A stretch of DNA of 64,000 nt. Origin: Camelus bactrianus. Its lineage: Eukaryota > Chordata > Mammalia > Artiodactyla > Camelidae. Under the pieces are notes generated by a model that was not told the DNA's origin, ran no database searches, and saw only the letters and a list, made by a program, of their open reading frames with translations. Of this stretch, positions 60,901 through 64,000 are shown piece by piece; position 1 is the stretch's first letter, and each line of letters begins with the position of its first letter. The stretch spans positions 54,226,769 through 54,290,768 of the forward strand of contig NC_133554.1 in assembly GCF_048773025.1 (NCBI RefSeq). Direction: 5' to 3'. A program made the position numbers and the translations under genes.

Positions 60901-62680
60901 GATTTGTTTGGCCCCTCTCCCCAGGCTGGAGCCTTCCTGCCCATTCGTTTATTCACTCATTTATTTCCTCATTCACTAATTCACCCACTCAGCAAGCCCT
61001 TGAGTTCCTACCATGCTGCAGACCTGAAGTGACAGGTCCCCAGAACTTGTCCTAGGGTAAGGCCTTCCTCCAGGTGGATCACAGGGTGCCCCATCCCCGT
61101 CTTGCTCTGGGATTCGACCTCCTTACTCTTCTCTTGTCTCTTTAGCTGGTAAGAATCCAGAACCACCCCAGAACCCCAGTCAGGTAAGAAAGGCTCCTGC
61201 AGAAGGAGTGTCGGGTGGCTGGGGGGAAGCGTAGAGGATGCTGGCGGAGCAGGGGGGTTGAAGTGTCCCTCGGGCAATGGAGGTCTGCATGGATCTTACG
61301 TGGATGGGGGCGAGGTGCTCTCCCACAGCGGGAAGAACAATGCCTGGGAGATCTGTCACTGGGTCTTGTCATGGGTTCTGGACAGTCCCTTCCCTTCCCA
61401 GGGAAGGTGGAATGAGGGAGGGTCCTCCCAGCCCAGCCGCTGACCTGCCCATTCAAATACTCCCCAGAGAGGACCAGAGTGAGGGAAGGGGGAGGGAGGG
61501 TGGGAAGGCTGGGGCTGGGGCACCCAGAGCACTGAGAGAAAGGAGATGTTTGCAGAGAAGCAGGGATAGAGGCCTCTCTGGGCTGGACCAGGGAGGGGCT
61601 CTGCGGACACCCACCAAGCCCCGCACCTCCTACCCACCCCAGGCTGCTGAGCAGAGTGAGCCCTGCTATGCAAATGTGGAGCTGCAGACGTGGCCCCCTC
61701 CGGCAGAGCCCAGGCAGCCCAGGCAGGCGGAGGCGGAGGACATGGTGTACAGCACGGTGGTGAGTGCGGGGGCTCAGCTCCTGTAATGGGGAGGGGGGAC
61801 CCCGGGCTCCCCGGTCTTGCGCTTCCCTAGGTCAAGGACACACAGAGAACGGGCGAGTGCAGATACTGCCGAGCTCTGTGTCTTTGTAGCTGGGGATGGG
61901 GGTGGGAGATGAGGAGCTATTGGGATGGCCGGTGGCAGTCATAGTCAATAAAGTACAGCATTTATTAGGCCCCTACTATATACCACGTACCCAGCGTTAA
62001 AACCTCTGACTTCTCACTGTTTTGGTCCCATCGTCTCTGGTATGATCCCCGATTCCCGATTTTTATCAATGACCCCCTGTAGGTCAGCCCTTAGGCACAG
62101 TCATTGTAAAGTAAACTAATGGAAGAGGCTGCCCACCCCTCCAAGGTCATGACCCGTTAGCGGAAGAGTTTCGGCTGAGGGGTCAGTTGTCAGAGAAGAT
62201 GAGGGAGAAGGTTTCCACGACACGTGGCCCTGGGACCAGCCACATCCGTGTTTTTCTAACTTGGTGACTAATGATCTCAAAGTGGATCCCGGAGACTCCC
62301 CCAGCTCTGGTGCCGGGGACTTTGTGCTGTGTCTTGATCAGGTGGGGTGGAGCGGGTGGGTGGACAGGATCTTGGAGCTCAGTCCTTGTGGGAGAAAGAG
62401 GACAGGGCGGTGGGGAACGGTGGAGCCACCTCCTTCCCAGCGGAGACTCCCCGGGTTCCCCTCTGGCGTGCCCCACCCTCCAGCCTAAGCTGGGGGTTCG
62501 TGCTCCCCCCACCTCTCCCCGACCCCCCTGTCTCTGTCTCTGCAGAGGCTCCCCAGTGAAAGTCTTCACTACACCACGGTGGTGTTTGACTCACCAAGAC
62601 AGGATTCCAAGGCTGACAGGACATCCTCCCCGGGGCCCCAGAAGCAGGAGCCAGTGTACAGCCTGGTTAAGAAGACATAA
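50006..62680 (+). CDS. CD300A: CD300A, inhibitory Ig-superfamily leukocyte receptor (genomic span of CDS)
   Basis: Seven coding exons (50006-50066, 54448-54777, 55378-55537, 57097-57191, 61146-61183, 61643-61759, 62546-62680) join in phase to 311 residues; human CD300A is 299. Order: signal peptide (about 1-21), V-type Ig domain (about 22-130, Cys43, Cys57, Cys61, Cys110, motif DDAGTYYCG), Thr/Ser/Pro-rich stalk (131-184), transmembrane helix (185-207, no charged residue, so no adaptor pairing), and a cytoplasmic tail with four tyrosine motifs at Y237, Y264, Y276 and Y305. The family binds phosphatidylserine and phosphatidylethanolamine on dying cells and recruits SHP-1/SHP-2 through ITIMs to damp myeloid, mast and NK cell activation. 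The long ITIM tail and neutral helix separate it from the short-tailed activating CD300 members, and its place next to GPRC5C supports CD300A. Oddities: the motifs are diverged and the Ig domain has no N-glycosylation sequon. Confidence 0.95.
51071..51512 (+). mobile_element. Tigger-type (TcMar) DNA transposon, internally deleted
   Basis: Begins CAGGCGTAGCTCGTTTTATT and ends with CAGTACCTCTGAAGTATGGC plus TG, whose reverse complement (CAGCCATACTTCAGAGGTAC) pairs imperfectly with the start, so terminal inverted repeats are visible. The internal phrase 'gtttgtggcaaccccacgtc' is typical of Tigger1 relatives. At about 440 bp it lacks the transposase ORF. A TA precedes the left end. Lies in CD300A intron 1. 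Confidence 0.75.
51700..51960 (-). mobile_element. L1M-type 3' fragment with (TG)n
   Basis: 'gtatatgtagggtatacagc', 'gtgatgttttgacacacatg' and 'gtgaaataattaccacatcg' are the classic antisense L1MA/L1MB 3' end. A (TG)n run occupies about 51904-51947. Confidence 0.75.
51904..51947 (+). repeat. (TG)n microsatellite
   Basis: About 22 uninterrupted TG units inside the old L1 fragment, CD300A intron 1. Confidence 0.97.
51961..53137. other. CD300A intron 1, no exon recognised
   Basis: AT-rich except for a degenerate GAGACAGAGA purine-rich simple repeat at about 52525-52670, which accounts for the R/E/Q-rich frame 52521-52949. 52150-52360 and 52890-53120 look like diverged LINE material but are not assigned. 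Confidence 0.4.
52525..52670 (+). repeat. GAGACAGA-type degenerate simple repeat
   Basis: Purine-rich tract of GAGA/CAGAGA units with irregular spacing. Confidence 0.85.
53138..53310 (+). repeat. MIR SINE, sense
   Basis: 'cgccattttacaaatgaggc', 'gctcagagaggttaagtaac' and 'ttgccccaggacacacagct': an unusually well-kept MIR core. Confidence 0.9.
53495..53592 (-). repeat. L2 LINE fragment, antisense
   Basis: 'gatggcctactatgtgctgc' and 'cctgtcttcctggagcttac' match the antisense L2 3' end. Confidence 0.6.
53593..54447. other. CD300A intron 1, 3' part
   Basis: No exon recognised. A short TA run lies at 53651-53666. The last bases before 54448 form the acceptor GTGTTTTCCAG. Confidence 0.45.
54448..54777 (+). 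CDS. CD300A: CD300A exon 2, V-type Ig domain
   Basis: Acceptor TGTGTTTTCCAG to 54447, donor TTCCCAG|GTGAGC after 54777; 330 nt, phase 1 to phase 1. Encodes residues 21-130: GGSLSVQC (B strand Cys43), KYWCKSPC (Cys57 and Cys61, the extra CD300 disulphide), RVSIRDHPASLTFTVTLESL and DDAGTYYCGID (F strand Cys110). No N-x-S/T sequon is present; the human sites NLS and NLT (as remembered) are SLT and SLR here. Confidence 0.95.
55378..55537 (+). CDS. CD300A: CD300A exon 3, stalk
   Basis: The acceptor is a tandem CAGCAG (TTTCTGCAGCAG), so the exon can begin at 55378 or 55381; the choice removes or keeps one Ala. Donor CCAGAG|GTAAGG after 55537. Encodes a Thr/Ser/Pro-rich stretch (residues 131-184), expected to be O-glycosylated, ending SASSQEESQPVLDQ, like the human SASIQEE segment. 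Phase 1 to phase 2. Confidence 0.9.
55785..55985 (+). repeat. MIR SINE, sense
   Basis: 'gtcctactaggcacgtgcta', 'ccctcattttataggcaagt' and 'ggcaggctgggctcccagcc' form a MIR in CD300A intron 3. Confidence 0.75.
55986..56105. mobile_element. hAT-like MER element remnant
   Basis: 'cttgacccttttttggggtc', 'gagaatctggcaacatttat' and 'ctctccccagaaaaacgcat' resemble a short hAT-derived MER repeat. Name not settled. Confidence 0.4.
56210..56848 (-). mobile_element. Fossil LTR-like sequence (ERVL-type?), probably antisense
   Basis: 'ataactcacagaatgcagag', 'gggacactgatgtgttcacc', 'ggttggtccttctggtggcc' and 'aaaattcccaggatttacag' are phrases I associate with old ERVL-group LTRs read in antisense. No coding interior. 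Family, orientation and limits are tentative. Confidence 0.4.
56850..56925 (-). mobile_element. Artiodactyl-type L1 3' end, short fragment
   Basis: 'atgtagttccctgtgctagg' and 'cggtaggtccttgctgtcta' match the same L1 3' end seen at 1507-1770 in the same orientation. Confidence 0.65.
57097..57191 (+). CDS. CD300A: CD300A exon 4, transmembrane helix
   Basis: Acceptor TTCCCCTCCAG to 57096, donor CAAAG|GTGAGT after 57191; 95 nt, phase 2 to phase 1. Encodes LQVLLPLLAVLLLLLGGVSL and LAWRMVQRQSK. The helix (residues 185-207) is Leu-rich with no acidic or basic residue and is stopped by WRMVQRQSK. This is the inhibitory, not the DAP12-pairing, CD300 type. Confidence 0.95.
57450..57920 (+). repeat. 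L2 LINE 3' region, sense
   Basis: 'gccctctgcagtctggctct', 'gcaacttcttaaggtcaggg' and 'cagtatttgttgaatgaatg' at the end: a long, diverged L2 3' region in CD300A intron 4. Confidence 0.75.
58255..58418 (-). repeat. Camelid SINE (first of a tandem pair)
   Basis: Antisense copy: 'tggggattgaacctaggacc' and 'ctctaccactgagctatacc'. Its tail side holds two copies of a GGTAATTAGGTT motif (near 58270 and 58300). Directly abuts a second copy. Confidence 0.92.
58419..58530 (-). repeat. Camelid SINE (second of a tandem pair)
   Basis: Antisense copy with 'tggggattgaacccaggacc' and 'ctccaccactgagctacccc'. It contains an internal near-duplication of CCAGGACCTCATGCAT followed by CCAGGACCTTGTGCAT. Confidence 0.92.
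58531..59495. other. CD300A intron 4, no exon recognised
   Basis: Unique-looking. The open frame 58789-59223 (minus) shows no domain. Confidence 0.4.
59500..59600 (-). repeat. L2 LINE fragment, antisense
   Basis: 'cattcactcgttcactcacg', 'tgctgtgtgccaggcccggt' and 'gctgagctctgggggacacg' are the antisense L2 3' end. Confidence 0.65.
59601..60299. other. CD300A intron 4, unique part
   Basis: No exon recognised. 59945-60035 ('ggttctggagtcacctggct') may be a short MIR remnant. Confidence 0.35.
60300..60390 (+). mobile_element. MER5A-like fragment
   Basis: 'agggctagttaaaacacccc', 'tttatgattcagtacatcta' and 'gggtgaggcctgcagatctg' match the middle of MER5A. Confidence 0.65.
60440..60640 (-). mobile_element. 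Artiodactyl-type L1 3' end
   Basis: Antisense: 'gcaatgttgttaatttctgg', 'tgtgcagcaaagtgattcag', an AT dinucleotide run, then 'cagtgggaccttgttgttta'. The same element type as at 1507-1770. Confidence 0.75.
60780..60868 (-). repeat. Camelid SINE, antisense
   Basis: 'tggggatcgaacccaggacc' and 'ctctacgactgagccattcc' are the complements of the B and A boxes. GGGAAC... on the left and GGAAAC... on the right may be the remains of a target-site duplication. In CD300A intron 4. Confidence 0.9.
61146..61183 (+). CDS. CD300A: CD300A exon 5, short cytoplasmic exon
   Basis: Acceptor CTTGTCTCTTTAG to 61145, donor AGTCAG|GTAAGA after 61183; 38 nt, phase 1 to 0. Encodes AGKNPEPPQNPSQ (residues 216-228), the counterpart of human AGDHSELSQNPKQ. 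Confidence 0.9.
61643..61759 (+). CDS. CD300A: CD300A exon 6, first two tyrosine motifs
   Basis: Acceptor TACCCACCCCAG to 61642, donor ACGGTG|GTGAGT after 61759; 117 nt, phase 0 to 0. Encodes residues 229-267 with PCYANV (Y237) and MVYSTV (Y264). The human counterparts, LHYANL and VEYSTV, fit the ITIM pattern (I/V/L/S)xYxx(L/V); here the -2 residues are Pro and Met. Confidence 0.93.
61945..62030 (+). repeat. MIR SINE fragment
   Basis: 'gtacagcatttattaggccc' and 'ctactatataccacgtaccc' match the MIR 5' part. In CD300A intron 6. Confidence 0.6.
62546..62680 (+). CDS. CD300A: CD300A exon 7, last coding exon
   Basis: The acceptor CTGTCTCTGCAG ends at 62545. Encodes residues 268-311 with LHYTTVVFD (Y276, a standard ITIM) and EPVYSLVKKT at the C-terminus (Y305, Pro at -2), then TAA at 62678-62680. 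Confidence 0.95.
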   Translation, partial: RLPSESLHYTTVVFDSPRQDSKADRTSSPGPQKQEPVYSLVKKT

Positions 62681-63109
62681 GCTTGCACCTCCAGCCTTGC
62701 CATCTGGAGGCCTCTGTGGGTCACAGGAAGCCTAGGGCTGGCCCCTCAGCCCTCACCCACATCTGCCAACACCGCTTCTCTTGATGGTGACCAACAAGGC
62801 AGCTGGGCTCCCGAGGGCCAACCCTCGTGTGCCATCAGCCAGCCTGGTTTTATTGAGGACGAGTGAGAATGTGATTCTGGAGGGACCTGTGGGAAACCTT
62901 CTGTCCCACTGGCTCCTGATGCGTCTTTCCCCTTTTCTCTGCCTCTTCCCAGCTCTGGGGTAGGAGGGCAGGATCTCAGCCCCACGTGAGGTCTCCAGGA
63001 AACGATGGGACTCATGCAGGGTGATACCCACGAACAGCTTTGTACATCACAGCCCCATGGAACTGTCTGGGGTTGCTGCAGAGTGGTCCCCACTGGCAAA
63101 GAGCCAGGA

Positions 63110-63200
63110 GATGCAAAGGCCCTGAGGACTCATCTTACAGACAAGGAGACCAAGACCCAGAGAGAGGAGAGGCTTGCCCACAGCTCCAGAACCGTGTTTC
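63110..63200 (+). repeat. MIR SINE fragment in CD300A 3'UTR
   Basis: Sense MIR core: 'tcttacagacaaggagacca' and 'gaggcttgcccacagctcca'. Confidence 0.65.
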
Positions 63201-63238
63201 TCTGGACTCTGAGATAGGTTCATTTTTAATATGAGGTT

Positions 63239-63252
63239 AATAAATTAATAAA
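63239..63252 (+). terminator. CD300A: CD300A polyadenylation signals (two AATAAA)
   Basis: AATAAA at 63239-63244 and again at 63247-63252, 559 nt and 567 nt after the stop codon. Confidence 0.7.
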
Positions 63253-63334
63253 GTTTAAAATATCTTGAGAGAAGAAAATATTATTTATACAATGCCTGCT
63301 CTGTGTTGGCAATCTTGTATTTAAAGAAAAATCC

Positions 63335-63825
63335 TTTCTTTGGAAGGCTGAATAATATTCCATTTATGTATGTATTACATTTTGCTTATCCATTCATCCA
63401 TCAGCGGACACTTGGGTCGCTTCTGGGTTTTAGTTGTGAGTAACGCTGTTATGAACATGATGTACAAGTATCTCTTTGAGACCCTGCTTTCCATTCTTTT
63501 GGGTGGATACCTGGAAGCAGAGTTGCTGAATCATATGATGATCTATTTTTAATTTCTGAGGAACTGCTGGGCTGTTATTTGCAGTGTCTCTACCATTTTA
63601 TACTCCCACCAACAGTGCACAAGGGTTTCCAATTTCTCCACATCCTTTTCAACCTTTGTTTTTTTCTGTTTTTTAAAAAAGTAACCATCTTAGTGGTGAT
63701 TTTGATTTGCATTTCCCCAGTGATCAGTGAGGTCGAGCACCGTTTCGTGTGTTTATTGGCCTTTTGTGTATCTTCTTTGAAGAACTGTCTATTCAAGTCT
63801 TTTGCCGGTTTTCAGACTGAGAGGG

Positions 63826-63856
<31 letters not shown>

Positions 63857-64000
63857 GCTGTTGAGTTTTTGTTGTCTATGAATTCTGGATATTAATCCTT
63901 ATCAGATATGTGATTTGCAAATATTTTCTCTCATTCTGTGGATTGCCTGTTTCTTGGATCATGATTAATGCCCAAACAGTATGAATTCAGCCAGTCATCC
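63335..64000 (-). mobile_element. L1 LINE (ORF2 3' part / 3' region), antisense, runs off the window
   Basis: Typical antisense mammalian L1 sequence: 'gctgaataatattccattta', 'catccatcagcggacacttg', 'actcccaccaacagtgcaca' and 'gatttgcatttccccagtga'. The reading frame is degraded. A (TG)n run is embedded at about 63828-63855. The element continues past the right edge. Confidence 0.9.
63828..63855 (+). repeat. (TG)n microsatellite within L1
   Basis: About 14 TG units inside the antisense L1. Confidence 0.9.

Larger units (their letters stand above)
62681..63270 (+). other. CD300A: CD300A 3'UTR
   Basis: About 590 nt to the expected cleavage site after two near-adjacent AATAAA signals. A MIR fragment lies at about 63110-63200 ('catcttacagacaaggagac', 'cagagagaggagaggcttgc'), so part of the 3'UTR is repeat-derived. 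Confidence 0.65.

Noticed and set aside
63335-64000. Open frames such as 63579-63881 that might be exons after CD300A
   Set aside because: They are translations of antisense L1 sequence with an embedded TG repeat.
1-64000. CRISPR arrays, operons, prophage or other prokaryotic systems
   Set aside because: None seen. The sequence is vertebrate nuclear DNA with introns, CpG islands, SINEs and LINEs.

Overview
This is mammalian nuclear DNA, almost certainly from a camelid (camel, llama or alpaca). The genes have vertebrate exon/intron structure. Between them lie ancient mammalian repeats (MIR, L2, MER5A, Tigger, MLT1-type LTRs), an artiodactyl-type L1 3' end (about 1.5, 56.9 and 60.5 kb), and eight copies of the tRNA-derived SINE typical of camelids, with its A box (TAGCTCAGTGGTAGAGC) and B box (GGTTCAATCC). 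The species cannot be settled from sequence alone.

Two protein-coding genes are supported, both on the plus strand. GPRC5C (retinoic-acid-induced class C orphan receptor) has a CpG-island promoter region at about 19.3-21.55 kb, a main coding exon at 26268-27353 and further coding exons at 29601-29695 and 31731-31910, giving 442 residues. CD300A (inhibitory Ig-superfamily receptor of leukocytes) has seven coding exons from 50006 to 62680, giving 311 residues. The order GPRC5C then CD300A in the same orientation matches human 17q25.1, which supports orthology.

Layout: 0-19 kb is intergenic or far-upstream sequence full of old repeats, with a cluster of fossil endogenous-retrovirus LTRs at 8.06-9.93 kb. 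The CpG island and first intron of GPRC5C occupy 19.3-26.3 kb, and its coding part 26.3-32.3 kb. From 32.3 to 50 kb is intergenic DNA with an orphan CpG island at 36.8-37.4 kb, a 400-bp polypyrimidine tract at 44.5-44.9 kb and a fossil LTR 2.4 kb before CD300A. CD300A fills 50.0-63.25 kb, and an antisense L1 fragment runs off the right edge.

The two genes do not form a pathway: GPRC5C is a seven-helix receptor of epithelia and stem cells, and CD300A is a lipid-binding immune checkpoint; they are neighbours through conserved synteny. I found no previously undescribed biological system. The points most worth a look are the diverged tyrosine motifs and missing N-glycosylation sequons of this CD300A, and the orphan CpG island with a CCCCCG array. 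All splice sites were placed by reading GT/AG signals, reading phase and remembered human protein sequences; no alignment was run.
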